Shown one piece after another: positions 1-8,637 of a stretch of 64,000 nt of DNA (positions are counted from its first letter, which is position 1; every line of letters begins with the position of its first letter). The DNA is from an uncultured cyanobacterium (GTDB lineage: Bacteria; Cyanobacteriota; Cyanobacteriia; Cyanobacteriales; Nostocaceae), in NCBI GenBank assembly GCA_903848645.1, contig CAINGU010000063.1, positions 1 through 64,000 of the forward strand, read 5' to 3'. Made by a program: the position numbers and the translations under genes. The notes beneath the pieces were generated by a model. That model was not told the origin of the DNA. It worked only from the letters and a program-made list of their open reading frames with translations, and did no database searches.

Positions 1-90
1 ACCAGTACGACAGATATTGCAATTGCGCTTACTTTTGATTTTTTTCGCTGCTTTTGTGAGTCCATCAATTTTTAATGTTAAACGCTCCAT
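1..90 (-). CDS. 5' end of an unidentified gene, cut by the window edge
   Basis: An open frame reads from an ATG at 90 down to the window edge (30 codons, MERLTLKIDGLTKAAKKI...). It is lysine-rich and has a C-x-x-C pair (CNIC) near the edge. I do not recognise the family. There is no strong ribosome binding site, so it could be a chance open frame. Confidence 0.3.
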   Translation of the reverse strand, partial: MERLTLKIDGLTKAAKKIKSKRNCNICRTG

Positions 91-217
91 GATTTACCAT
101 TGCTTGTTTACCCAGGCTACGGCTATGCCGAGACGAGATAAATCAGGGGTTTCTCCTTAATAAAACACTTCTTTGCGTTGATGGTTATTCCTACTTACTA
201 ATTAATTCTATCATGTC

Positions 218-237
218 ACGGCGAATTTATTCGCCGT
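218..237. repeat. Small perfect hairpin
   Basis: Arms ACGGCGAA and TTCGCCGT enclose the loop TTTA. It lies in the otherwise gene-free stretch 91-391, which also holds the CRISPR-like repeat at 314. It is probably one of the short palindromic repeats common in Nostocales. No T-tract follows it. Confidence 0.35.
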
Positions 238-313
238 TGGCACTTCCTCCACGCATCTATTGCCAAGTGGCTTCCGTGCCTTTCGTTCTATTTGGTGAGC
301 AATGGGTTGATAA

Positions 314-350
314 GTTTCCGCATATCTAATCCCCGCAAGGGGACTAAAAG
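314..350 (+). CRISPR. Solitary CRISPR-like repeat (relic)
   Basis: This 37-base segment starts GTTTCC, has a CCCC-GCAA-GGGG stem-loop near its 3' end and finishes GGACTAAAAG. That is the layout of cyanobacterial type I-D/III repeats, which typically end GGGGACxGAAAC. It lies 42 bases upstream of a truncated cas6. I found no second copy and no spacer, so this is not an array. The usual final GAAAC is degraded to AAAAG, as in terminal or decaying repeats. Confidence 0.45.
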
Positions 351-391
351 GTTGTAAAATATTGAGTATGAAATAATGTAGCATAAAAAAA

Positions 392-697
392 ATGTCAGAA
401 CTAGCTACATCTAGCAAACGTAAAAACCCATTAAAAAACACCCCTTTAATATGGGCAGATAATACCGAATTAGTTAGTTTAGTCTTGGACTTAGAAGCAA
501 CCGATTCTGGATCTCTATATTCGCAATATACCATTGGAATTCATGCTTGGTTTTTGGATCAAGTGCGGCAAATTAACCCAACGCTTTCAGCATATTTGCA
601 TGATGGTGAGTCAGAAAAACCCTTTAGTATTTCTGCACTAGAAGGTCAATTACTTCCCACCGGAAAACAACTGCAACTGCAAGCAAATTACAGGTAA
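392..697 (+). pseudogene. cas6: N-terminal fragment of CRISPR endoribonuclease Cas6
   Basis: The 101-residue frame matches the N-terminal ferredoxin-like half of cyanobacterial Cas6 in pattern: a hydrophobic first strand (SLVLDLEA), then an IHAWFLDQV helix, then LHDGESEKPFSISALEG. Complete Cas6 proteins are about 250-330 residues. This one stops soon after the first domain, so the catalytic and second RNA-binding regions are missing. The sequence after the break continues in another frame with unrelated HTH-like sequence. Cas6 cuts CRISPR transcripts; this fragment should be inactive. The family call comes from sequence pattern only. Confidence 0.6.
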
Positions 698-789
698 TAG
701 CCGAGGATTTGGAAATACCTTACACCACAGCGAAAACCTATGTTAAATTAGCTAGTCGGATGCTTAAAGATACCCATTCAAATATTTGA
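694..789 (+). pseudogene. C-terminal HTH fragment of an unrelated gene
   Basis: In a different frame from the cas6 fragment and overlapping its last codons, this reads VIAEDLEIPYTTAKTYVKLA... to a TGA at 787-789. The I-A-x-x-L-x-I-P-Y-x-T-x-K-T-Y-V spacing resembles the recognition helix of sigma-region-4 or LuxR-type HTH proteins. No start is visible, so it is probably the tail of a gene joined to cas6 by a deletion. Confidence 0.3.
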
Positions 790-974
790 TTTATAGCCAA
801 GGAATCACACTGACTTTACAAAACGCGTTGCTTTCTGTCTATTTCAGCTTCATAGATTTTATGTATAAACAAATACTTGACATTAATTTTAAATGATGTC
901 ATACTGTATGGCAATTTTAGTTTTGTCTAAATAAAAATGAATTGTGTATTAGCAATATCGGGAAAGTAAAGTAG

Positions 975-2249
975 ATGTCTCTACCTTTCTTACCTGCCAA
1001 TTTTGTTCATTGGGCTAAATTACTTAGCAAGTTTGTCTCTATTCAAATTATAGTTCAAGCTTTGACCTTAGCTAGTGGAATTTTTATAGTTCGTACCCTT
1101 GATCAGAAAGAATATGCTTACTATACTATTGCTACTTCCATGCAAGGGACTATGAGTGTTTTGGCTGACATGGGTATTAGCATTGGACTTTCAGCGATTG
1201 GTGGTAAGGTATGGCAGGATAGGTATCGGTTTGGACAGCTAATTAATACAGCTTTACAGCTTCGGTATTATCTGGCTGTTGTTTCCATTGCGGTTATAGC
1301 ACCAATTTCTATCTGGATGCTATTCAGAAATGGAGCTTCCTTGTGGTATGCTATTTTAGTCACAATTATGGTGTTGATGGGGCTGAATTTTCAGCTAACT
1401 ATTGGTGTTTTGGATATTGTACCCCGTCTTCATTCACAGATTAATCAAATTCAGAAACTAGATTTAGCTTTCAATATTTCTAGAATAGTTTTATTAGGGG
1501 TTTCTTATCTAACAGTTTTCAACACAGTTGTAGTCACATTTGCAGCCTCACTTGCTCTTTTGATACAGCGATCGCTATTAGGAAATTTAGTCACTGATAA
1601 TATTGATAAGAAAGCCCCCTTGAATAGTGAAGATAGGGCAGAAATTATCAAAATTATTAAACAATCAGCACCTAATACCATATTTTACTGTTTTCAAGGA
1701 CAAATTACCGTATTCTTACTGAGCATCTTTGGCAGTGTCGAAACTGTGGCTGAAATTGGAGCATTAGGGCGTTTATCGGTTGTTTTCGCAGTTATTGGCT
1801 CAGTTATGAATGGAATTGTCGTCCCCAGCTTTGCTCGTTGTCAGTCTCCAAAGTTGCTATTTCGGCGTTATCTTCAGATGATTGGTACTATTTGTCTATT
1901 TTCAACCGTTTTAGTAGGTCTGGCTGCCCTTTTTCCTAATCAGATATTATGGATAATAGGCTCAAAATATGCCCATCTACAGTCAGAATTGATTTTAGTA
2001 ATGATCAGTTCAGGATTATTATTCGTTGTTAATAGTATGTGGTCATTAAATGCTTCCAAAGCATGGCTTGATTTTGTCTGGTTACAAATACCAGGAACAC
2101 TTATGGCACAGATGATTACACTTCTATTAATAGATGTATCTACACTCAAAGGAGCAATTTTATTTGGAATTTCCCCATTAATTCCAGGGTTTATATTAAA
2201 CTCATACATGACCTACAAAGGGTTAAAAAATACTAGTCTGAATATATAA
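975..2249 (+). CDS. Wzx-like polysaccharide flippase (MATE/PST superfamily)
   Basis: This is a 424-residue protein with about 11-12 hydrophobic helices spread over its whole length and no large soluble domain. That fits the oligosaccharide-lipid flippases that move undecaprenyl-linked repeat units across the plasma membrane. The N-terminus (LLSKFVSIQIIVQALTLASG) has the usual amphipathic start followed by a first helix with the IVRTLDQKEY turn. It is the first gene of a plus-strand run of transferases (975-7362), which supports a role in exopolysaccharide export. Nine bases separate it from the next gene, suggesting cotranscription. Sugar specificity cannot be read from sequence. Confidence 0.8.
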   Translation: MSLPFLPANFVHWAKLLSKFVSIQIIVQALTLASGIFIVRTLDQKEYAYYTIATSMQGTMSVLADMGISIGLSAIGGKVWQDRYRFGQLINTALQLRYYLAVVSIAVIAPISIWMLFRNGASLWYAILVTIMVLMGLNFQLTIGVLDIVPRLHSQINQIQKLDLAFNISRIVLLGVSYLTVFNTVVVTFAASLALLIQRSLLGNLVTDNIDKKAPLNSEDRAEIIKIIKQSAPNTIFYCFQGQITVFLLSIFGSVETVAEIGALGRLSVVFAVIGSVMNGIVVPSFARCQSPKLLFRRYLQMIGTICLFSTVLVGLAALFPNQILWIIGSKYAHLQSELILVMISSGLLFVVNSMWSLNASKAWLDFVWLQIPGTLMAQMITLLLIDVSTLKGAILFGISPLIPGFILNSYMTYKGLKNTSLNI

Positions 2250-2258
2250 CCAAAATAT

Positions 2259-2969
2259 ATGAACATTCTCGAAAAATTCCTTATTAAATTCAGATTTACT
2301 ATTTGGGCTAGACTTAAAGCTAACTTCTATCCCAGTTTCAACCATTCACATTCTCAATTTGGTGAAGATATGGTGTTGAGATTTTTAACTAATGATATCA
2401 AAAAAGGATTTTATGTAGACATTGGCGCTCACCATCCAGTTTACTGTTCCAATACCCATCACTTTTATTGTAAAGGCTGGCAAGGAATTAATATTGATGG
2501 CACTCCTGGTAGTATGGATATATTCCAAGTTTTACGAACAAGAGATATAAATTTAGAGCTTTTATTACATCCAGAAAAACAATCGGAAAAGATAGATTTC
2601 TATATATTTGAGCAAGGTGGATATAATACCTTTAATCAGGAAATGGCAGAGAAAGCATTAGCTTTAGGAGTAAAGTTAATTGAAAAGAAGACTCTGGAAA
2701 CAACTACACTTGAGGAAGTATTAAATTTATACTTACCAGAAGGAACAAATATTGATTTCATGAGTATTGATATAGAAGGTATGGATGAAGCAATTCTTAT
2801 GTCTAATAACTGGGAAATATACAAGCCCAAAATTCTAGTTTTTGAAAAACATGATATTTCTGTAAAGGAGATTGAAAATTTAGAAATCATTAATCATCTA
2901 GGCAAATATGGATATGAGATAATAGCTAAATGTGGACCATCAGTTATTATGAAATTGGAAAATAGTTAA
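2259..2969 (+). CDS. FkbM-family methyltransferase
   Basis: This 236-residue SAM-dependent enzyme belongs to the group that O-methylates sugars or lipids. Motif I reads GFYVDIGAHHPVYCSNT (about residues 50-66), with the acidic binding residue in NIDGTPGSM. The FkbM signature D-F-M-S-I-D-I-E-G-M-D lies near residue 168. It starts at ATG 2259, nine bases after the flippase stop, and probably shares its transcript. The likely target is a sugar hydroxyl in the polysaccharide repeat unit, inferred from context. A tiny open frame (3001-3075) follows but is not convincing. Confidence 0.8.
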   Translation: MNILEKFLIKFRFTIWARLKANFYPSFNHSHSQFGEDMVLRFLTNDIKKGFYVDIGAHHPVYCSNTHHFYCKGWQGINIDGTPGSMDIFQVLRTRDINLELLLHPEKQSEKIDFYIFEQGGYNTFNQEMAEKALALGVKLIEKKTLETTTLEEVLNLYLPEGTNIDFMSIDIEGMDEAILMSNNWEIYKPKILVFEKHDISVKEIENLEIINHLGKYGYEIIAKCGPSVIMKLENS

Positions 2970-3099
2970 ATAATACCAAATATCATGAGGAAATAAATTT
3001 ATGAGAAATCAGGGAATTGACAATTTAAAAGATGTAGAGTGTTTGTGCAGAAGTTATGATTATAAATTCTTTTAGGAAGACTATCTAAAATTTTTTATC

Positions 3100-4293
3100 A
3101 TGAAAAGTTTATCAATCTTTGTTCATTCAGCTTCAGAGTGTCTGACTGACTACGAATCTCATGGAGATGGTCTAATTTGTTTCTCTTTACTTAACGGATT
3201 AGCTCAACGGAATCACAATATTTTTGCTTATACCAGATATCCAGTTATTTCTCAGGAATATCCTAACTTACAAGTAAAAGTAGGTGGACGGCATCGTGTC
3301 CCCTTTGACTCCCTTCAGGATTGGGAACATTCCTGGAAAGCAGATAATTGGTTGCAAAATTTAAGCCATAAACATGATATTGATATTGTTTGGCGAATGC
3401 ACCCTTATGGAACAAGTTCTCCCACAATGCCCAAAACTCTGGGCAGACCTTTGGTAGTTGGACCCCTATTTTTGAGTTGTCCAGAAAATAAGGCTATGAA
3501 GTCCAAACCTAGATTTGGTATTGGTATAGAAAAATTTGTTAGTCCTTTTGCCCAACAAGGATGGCATCGGACATTACAAGCAGCTTCTCTGATCATTTGT
3601 GCCACAACTAAACAAGCTGAATCTATACAAAATCAGTATCCCCAAGCTAAGGTATTATGTTTACCAGTGATTGTAGATCCTCCTTTTTCTGATCTATCTT
3701 CAACTAGGCGTATTCCCGATAAATCAAGACCTTTTCATCTGTTATTTGTTGCTAATCTTCTTCCTAATAAAAATCCTTTAATATTTTGTCAAGCAGTCAA
3801 GATTTTACGTGATCAAGGAATGAATGTGAAAGCAACACTTTTAGGAGATGGTCCAGAACGTTCAAAGATAGAAGCTTATTGTGCTTCAGAGAAATTGGAG
3901 GATTTTATATACTTACAAGGGAAAATTCCTCATCATGAAGTTTATAAATATCTGCATTCTGCCGATTTACTAATCTCAAGTTCTCTATTTGAAGCTTATG
4001 GACGTAGTATAGTTGAGGCTATGTCTGTAGGTACACCCTGTATTTGTTCTTATGATTCAGGTGGACCTGCGGAAATTATTGAAAATGATGTTGATAGTAT
4101 ATTGGTGAAAGAACTAACTGCCAAAGCTTTTGCTGATGCGATCGCTCGTATTTATAGTAATCCTCAAATTTGGCAGTATTTATCTGAAAATGCAATTGCT
4201 AAAGCTAAAACTTGGAGAAGTGAAGTAGTGTTAGTTCGCCTGGAGGATTCGCTAATAGAAATTAGTCAGACTAAAAAAATTATTTGGAGGTAG
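3100..4293 (+). CDS. GT4-family glycosyltransferase
   Basis: This is a 397-residue GT-B-fold retaining glycosyltransferase. The C-terminal nucleotide-sugar domain shows LLFVANLLPNKNPLIF, the LLGDGPE loop and the E-x7-E motif in FEAYGRSIVEAMSVGTP, followed by GGPAEII. The N-terminal acceptor domain is less typical (starts MKSLSIFVHSASE). It transfers a sugar from a nucleotide donor to a growing lipid-linked glycan at the inner membrane face. It sits in the plus-strand exopolysaccharide run. Donor and linkage are unknown. Confidence 0.85.
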   Translation: MKSLSIFVHSASECLTDYESHGDGLICFSLLNGLAQRNHNIFAYTRYPVISQEYPNLQVKVGGRHRVPFDSLQDWEHSWKADNWLQNLSHKHDIDIVWRMHPYGTSSPTMPKTLGRPLVVGPLFLSCPENKAMKSKPRFGIGIEKFVSPFAQQGWHRTLQAASLIICATTKQAESIQNQYPQAKVLCLPVIVDPPFSDLSSTRRIPDKSRPFHLLFVANLLPNKNPLIFCQAVKILRDQGMNVKATLLGDGPERSKIEAYCASEKLEDFIYLQGKIPHHEVYKYLHSADLLISSSLFEAYGRSIVEAMSVGTPCICSYDSGGPAEIIENDVDSILVKELTAKAFADAIARIYSNPQIWQYLSENAIAKAKTWRSEVVLVRLEDSLIEISQTKKIIWR

Positions 4294-4296
4294 TTA

Positions 4297-4347
4297 ATGA
4301 AAATTTTAATTTCAGTATATAGATTTTGCCAAACCAATTTTCAATAA
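4297..4347 (+). pseudogene. Possible 5' remnant of a glycosyltransferase gene
   Basis: The best Shine-Dalgarno in this area (GGAGG, overlapping the end of the previous gene) is followed at good spacing by an ATG and the peptide MKILISVYRFCQTNFQ, then a stop. Many GT4 enzymes begin MKILIS-x-Y, so this looks like the first codons of a lost glycosyltransferase. It is too short to be certain. Confidence 0.3.
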
Positions 4348-4421
4348 TGGATACCCTTACTTTACTGGTTAACAGTAGTCAAAATAAATTTGAAAATTTA
4401 TACAGATGAGTTTCAATCTCT

Positions 4422-5591
4422 ATGAACAAGCCTTTGAGAATACTTATGATCCTGCATATGCCTTGGAGCAGAAATTTAGGAGGCTCACGAGTACAGTTAG
4501 AATTAGCTGATGCATTTCAGGCAATGGGGCATCAAGTTGAAAAATTTGACTACAATGATGCCTTTCCTCAAGTCGATCCTTCTCAATTCCGCTATTTAAT
4601 TCGTCCTGGTTTTCATATCAAAGCGAAAGCTTTTGTTCAGGCAAATGCTCATCGTTTTGATATTATTGATGCTCACCAAGGAAATTTACCATTTTCAAAA
4701 CAAGAATTAGGATTTAAGGGTTTATTAGTTGCTCGTTCAGTAGGACTATATGCTTTTTATGATGAATTTACTAGATTAGAAAAAACTAAAAACCCACCCC
4801 AAAAACTTAAAACTAAGCTTGGCAATATTTTGCGTTCACGGCAAGGTAAACGACAGATTCTTTTATACATTAGAAGTTTGCAAACCTGTGATCTAATTAA
4901 TTTACCAAATCATGATGAATTAGTTTATGTTCGTGATGTTTTGGAACTAGGGAAAAAGTGTATAGTCTTTCCATTTGGACTTTCTCAAAAACGGCATAAA
5001 GCATTTAATAATGCTATTAAACCAGTCGAAATTCGATTAGCAAATAAGCAAATAGCTTTTATTGGCAGTTGGGAACCGCGCAAAGGTTCTAGAGATTGGG
5101 CAGAAATTGTTATGCGCGTCAAAAAACAAGTACCAGAAGTTCGCTTCCTATTTTTAGGCACAGGTTTTAGTGCCGAAAAAGTTTTAGAGGAACTAAATTT
5201 ACCAACTTGCAACTGGATTGAGGTTATTCCTAAATATGACAGTGATGAACTACCTAACCTTTTGAGTGGAGCAACAGTGGGAGCATTTCCAAGCTATATT
5301 GAAGGATTTGGTTTCGCTGTACTGGAGAAACTTGCTGCTGGGCTGCCAACAGTGGCTTATGATGTACCAGGACCAAGAGAAACTTTACGACTATTGGATG
5401 AGTCTTTGCTGGTTTCGGCTGGAAATGTTGACCAGTTTGCTCATAAATTAGTTTCTATACAGGATATGGAGTTAGAAAATTATAGTAATCTAACTAATAA
5501 GTGTCTTGATATTGGTAGTAAATTTTCTTGGGAAGAAATTGCTCAACAAACACTGGAGATTTACTATAAATTTTTGGAGGAACAGAAATGA
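4422..5591 (+). CDS. GT4-family glycosyltransferase
   Basis: This 389-residue GT-B enzyme has an N-terminal strand (LRILMILHMPWSRNLGGSRVQLELA) with the Gly-Gly loop typical of the acceptor domain. Its C-terminal domain has IAFIGSWEPRKGSRDW, FLFLGTGF and the E-x7-E motif in PSYIEGFGFAVLEKLAAGLPTV, then DVPGPRETL. Its last four bases overlap the start of the next gene (ATGA), a strong sign of translational coupling. Role: assembly of the exopolysaccharide unit. Confidence 0.85.
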   Translation: MNKPLRILMILHMPWSRNLGGSRVQLELADAFQAMGHQVEKFDYNDAFPQVDPSQFRYLIRPGFHIKAKAFVQANAHRFDIIDAHQGNLPFSKQELGFKGLLVARSVGLYAFYDEFTRLEKTKNPPQKLKTKLGNILRSRQGKRQILLYIRSLQTCDLINLPNHDELVYVRDVLELGKKCIVFPFGLSQKRHKAFNNAIKPVEIRLANKQIAFIGSWEPRKGSRDWAEIVMRVKKQVPEVRFLFLGTGFSAEKVLEELNLPTCNWIEVIPKYDSDELPNLLSGATVGAFPSYIEGFGFAVLEKLAAGLPTVAYDVPGPRETLRLLDESLLVSAGNVDQFAHKLVSIQDMELENYSNLTNKCLDIGSKFSWEEIAQQTLEIYYKFLEEQK

Positions 5592-6451
5592 GTCAAATTA
5601 TTATTCCGAATATTTTGATTGATATGGTTGGTCAGTTTATTAAATTAACTCCTGAGTATCGTGGCAAGTGGAGATTAATTAGGTATTGGATGAATCATCA
5701 GTATGATAACGCTGTGAAACTGAGAATTTTGCCTGGTGGTGAAAAAGTTTTTTGTCATCTGAGCATACCCTATGAAGCAATGGTTTGGTTAGAACGAGAA
5801 GAACAAACAGACTTAGAACTACTCACAAAATTGCTAGAACCAGGACAAACTTTTATTGATTGTGGAGCTAATGTTGGCATCTGGTCTCTGGTAGCTGCTT
5901 CAGTGGTACAACCATCCGGGAAAATTTATGCTTTTGAACCAAATCCATCGACTTTTAAGAAGTTGTCTGACAATGTATCCTTAGCAAAGTACAAAAAAAA
6001 CATTAACTTGATTTCATCAGCGGTGGGGAACGAACAAAAAAGTATGTCGTTTCATTGCGATGCGGCTCATAACATATCTCATATCACTAACTCTCCAGAC
6101 TTAAACTCTATTCGAGTTTCTGTAGTTACGATAGATTCAGTTTTAGAAACAAATATCGTTCACGGCATAAAAATAGATGTTGAGGGTTTTGAACTTGAAT
6201 GTCTTCAAGGGGCTGAATCTACGTTAAAAAAATACAGTCCTTGGCTATGTGTTGAATTTAATACGCTGCTGGCTAAGGTGAATAAATTATCAGATTGGGA
6301 TGTTCATCAATATTTAAAGGGATTGGGGTATGTATGTCGTCAATTTAAAGATGCTCTTGATTATAGTAGCTTAAGTATTTTGCCTGATACTTGGGTGACT
6401 ACTGGTTATTGCAATTTATACTATTCAATTAATAGGCAGCAACAATGTTAG
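5588..6451 (+). CDS. FkbM-family methyltransferase
   Basis: This 287-residue SAM-dependent methyltransferase has motif I TFIDCGANVGIWSLVA (about residues 92-107), the acidic loop YAFEPNPSTF and the FkbM hallmark GIKIDVEGFELECLQGA, then PWLCVEFN. It overlaps the preceding glycosyltransferase by four bases and the next gene by seven, so the three are probably one transcript. It is only distantly similar to the FkbM gene at 2259, so it is not a recent duplicate. The presumed substrate is a glycan hydroxyl. Confidence 0.8.
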   Translation: MSQIIIPNILIDMVGQFIKLTPEYRGKWRLIRYWMNHQYDNAVKLRILPGGEKVFCHLSIPYEAMVWLEREEQTDLELLTKLLEPGQTFIDCGANVGIWSLVAASVVQPSGKIYAFEPNPSTFKKLSDNVSLAKYKKNINLISSAVGNEQKSMSFHCDAAHNISHITNSPDLNSIRVSVVTIDSVLETNIVHGIKIDVEGFELECLQGAESTLKKYSPWLCVEFNTLLAKVNKLSDWDVHQYLKGLGYVCRQFKDALDYSSLSILPDTWVTTGYCNLYYSINRQQQC

Positions 6452-7362
6452 ACAATAAAGACAAAATTCGTATGAGTATCGCTCTAGTCACTCGCAACCG
6501 TCCAGAAAGTTTGGAACGTTGTTTAAAAAGCCTGCGCTCGCAAAGTATTCAACCATTTGAAGTAGTAATTTCTGATGATTCCGACCCTGATCTGGCAGGT
6601 CAAACTGAGTCAGTTGCTTCACGTTGGGATTGTCTCTATATTAAAGGTCCACGAAGGGGTTTGTATGCTAATCGCAATTATTCAGCTTTAGCTTGTAAAG
6701 GAACGCATATTCGGACAATGGATGATGATCATGAATTTCCTAATCAGCATATAGAAAATTGTCTTCTAGCAATTCAATCTGATCCTCAATCAGTGTGGAT
6801 TATTGGAGAATATTTACATGGAAAAACAATAGGAAAATCTCCTCATTTTTGTCCAGGTCAACTGCATCCCCGTGGCTTTTCTTACCTCCCTGAAAATACT
6901 CAAAATTGCTGGGCTATTGCTGATGGTGCAAGTATTTATCCCCAGGAAATTTTTGAGCGGGGTTTGAGATTTGTTGAAGCTTGGAAATTTGGTTCTGCTT
7001 ATTTAGAATGGGGTAGTCGTTTATATTATTTAGGATATCGAATTCGGCATTTAGAATCTACCTATATTATTCATCACTATGATCCCCAAAATCGCTCATT
7101 TTCAAATAAAATATGGGAACAGAGTTCTATGTTTTTTGCCATGAGATGTCATTCATTTATTTATCAATCAAATTTCAAAAATAAACTTCTTTTTTACTTC
7201 GAGATTTGCAAGCAATTAATTATTTCTCCATCTGTCAGTTGGCAAGCATTACAAGAATATATACCAATATATAATCAATTTTATCGGGAGTTTTTCCTAT
7301 TAAATTCTCATAAATTCATGTCTCAGTTTGCATCTGAAAATTCTACAAAAAAAAAGCAATGA
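6445..7362 (+). CDS. GT2-family glycosyltransferase
   Basis: This 305-residue GT-A-fold transferase opens with IALVTRNRPESLERCLKSLRSQ and VVISDDSDPD, the family-2 nucleotide-binding start. MDDDHEFPNQH is the metal-binding D-x-D equivalent (about residue 92), followed by ADGASIYP and a C-terminal aromatic region. It overlaps the FkbM gene by seven bases. It is the last gene of the plus-strand operon; only 30 bases separate its stop from that of the convergent gene, and no hairpin terminator is visible there. Confidence 0.8.
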   Translation: MLDNKDKIRMSIALVTRNRPESLERCLKSLRSQSIQPFEVVISDDSDPDLAGQTESVASRWDCLYIKGPRRGLYANRNYSALACKGTHIRTMDDDHEFPNQHIENCLLAIQSDPQSVWIIGEYLHGKTIGKSPHFCPGQLHPRGFSYLPENTQNCWAIADGASIYPQEIFERGLRFVEAWKFGSAYLEWGSRLYYLGYRIRHLESTYIIHHYDPQNRSFSNKIWEQSSMFFAMRCHSFIYQSNFKNKLLFYFEICKQLIISPSVSWQALQEYIPIYNQFYREFFLLNSHKFMSQFASENSTKKKQ

Positions 7363-7392
7363 AAAAAATAACTTGACAATTATTTGCATATT

Positions 7393-8520
7393 TCAAGCAA
7401 TTAATTGCTGAATTGCCTTAGCCATATCATCCCAAGTGTAATTTCTTAATTCCTGACTAAGAGAAAATACTAACTTTTTATAATCTTCTTGATGCGATCG
7501 CCATTTTTGCAGTCTTGCTACCAAATCATCAACATCATCAGGATTAGGAAGTAACAAATCTTGCAACTGCGGGGGATAACGTTCCGCAACACCAGCATCA
7601 GCACTAACTATTGCTGGTAAACCACAACAGAGAGCTTCATGTACTCCTAAACCATAAGCCTCATAACGAGTCGGAGCAACCAAACAATCAGCAGCCCGTA
7701 GCAAATTCGGAACATCGTTACGAAAACCTAGAAAATGAATGTTAGAGATGCCAGCATCAGCAGCACGGCTTTTCCATAACGGTAGTTCCGCACCAACTCC
7801 TACCACCACCAAATCTGCATTCCAATTTGGCGATTTACATAACTCTTGCCAAGCTGTAAATAGAGTATCAAATCCTTTCCGGCGATCGCCTAAAGCACCA
7901 ATAAATACTACAATATTCTTATCTAGTGACCATCCTAACTGTTGACGAAGTATAGCCCGTTCTGTTGGTGACGCTGGATAAAAGATTTGGGGATCTATAC
8001 CATAATAAATTACCTGTATTTTTTCCTCTGGTATTGCCAATTTCTCTATCAAATCTTGTTTAGTCCGCTGAGAATTAGCAATAACTACCCGTGCATTAGG
8101 TAATACTTGTTTTTCCTCATTCAAACATACCCAATGATCAATCTTACGCTTCCAATAACGGAGTAAGTTCACCTGAGAATCAGATTCATAAGCGGCATGA
8201 ACATAATGTACCCAATTCCCATCTCCCCATTGACAATTACCCCCATTCACCAAAACTCTAGTATCCTCTCCTCTGAGACGCTTTGCTTGTAAACGTCCTA
8301 TCCAATTAAGGAACGGGTTACTCAGTAAATTAGAATTAGCTAATTTTGGCACAGGATGAAATTGAACATGAGGATAAGCCAATAATTCATCCGCTACTTG
8401 ATAGGCTACTAGATTTACTTTTTCTCCCTGTCTTGCCAAATATTCAGCTAGAGCAAAATTAGCTCTATCCATGCCACCGGTTTTCACAAAATCGGCTACT
8501 ACGAGTAAATAAGATTTCAT
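7393..8520 (-). CDS. GT4-family glycosyltransferase
   Basis: I start this at MKSYLLVVADFVKTGGMDRAN (ATG at 8520). A longer open frame to 8589 would run through a palindromic repeat and adds residues the family lacks. The roughly 375-residue protein has the glycine-rich acceptor loop, VVFIGALGDRRKGFDTLF, LVVVGVG and the E-x7-E motif in TRYEAYGLGVHEALCCGLP. It is the last gene of the minus-strand exopolysaccharide run from 13563, separated from the O-antigen ligase gene by about 117 bases containing the repeat. Confidence 0.85.
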   Translation of the reverse strand: MKSYLLVVADFVKTGGMDRANFALAEYLARQGEKVNLVAYQVADELLAYPHVQFHPVPKLANSNLLSNPFLNWIGRLQAKRLRGEDTRVLVNGGNCQWGDGNWVHYVHAAYESDSQVNLLRYWKRKIDHWVCLNEEKQVLPNARVVIANSQRTKQDLIEKLAIPEEKIQVIYYGIDPQIFYPASPTERAILRQQLGWSLDKNIVVFIGALGDRRKGFDTLFTAWQELCKSPNWNADLVVVGVGAELPLWKSRAADAGISNIHFLGFRNDVPNLLRAADCLVAPTRYEAYGLGVHEALCCGLPAIVSADAGVAERYPPQLQDLLLPNPDDVDDLVARLQKWRSHQEDYKKLVFSLSQELRNYTWDDMAKAIQQLIA

Positions 8521-8574
8521 AACTATATACGGTTGGGAGATGGACTTTTGCAAAATTACGAAAAACCTAGATTT

Positions 8575-8603
8575 GTAGGGGTTTAGCACTGCTAAACCCC
8601 TAC
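8575..8603. repeat. Perfect 14-bp palindrome (GTAGGG...CCCTAC family)
   Basis: Arm GTAGGGGTTTAGCA, a single C, then the exact reverse complement. The GTAGGG/CCCTAC ends are shared with the repeats at 21052-21222 and 44814-44940. It may act as a processing or termination hairpin between the ligase and glycosyltransferase genes, but no T-tract follows. Confidence 0.7.
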
Positions 8604-8637
8604 CTACAGAATCAAATAATTAGCCGTGTTGAGTATA

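Noticed and set aside
211-534. Minus-strand open frame of 107 codons over the CRISPR-like repeat and cas6 fragment
   Set aside because: It runs antisense to the cas6 fragment through a repeat; the composition is not protein-like and no start signal is visible.
3001-3075. 24-codon frame after the first FkbM gene
   Set aside because: It has an acceptable GAGG ribosome site but no recognisable sequence; too short to support.
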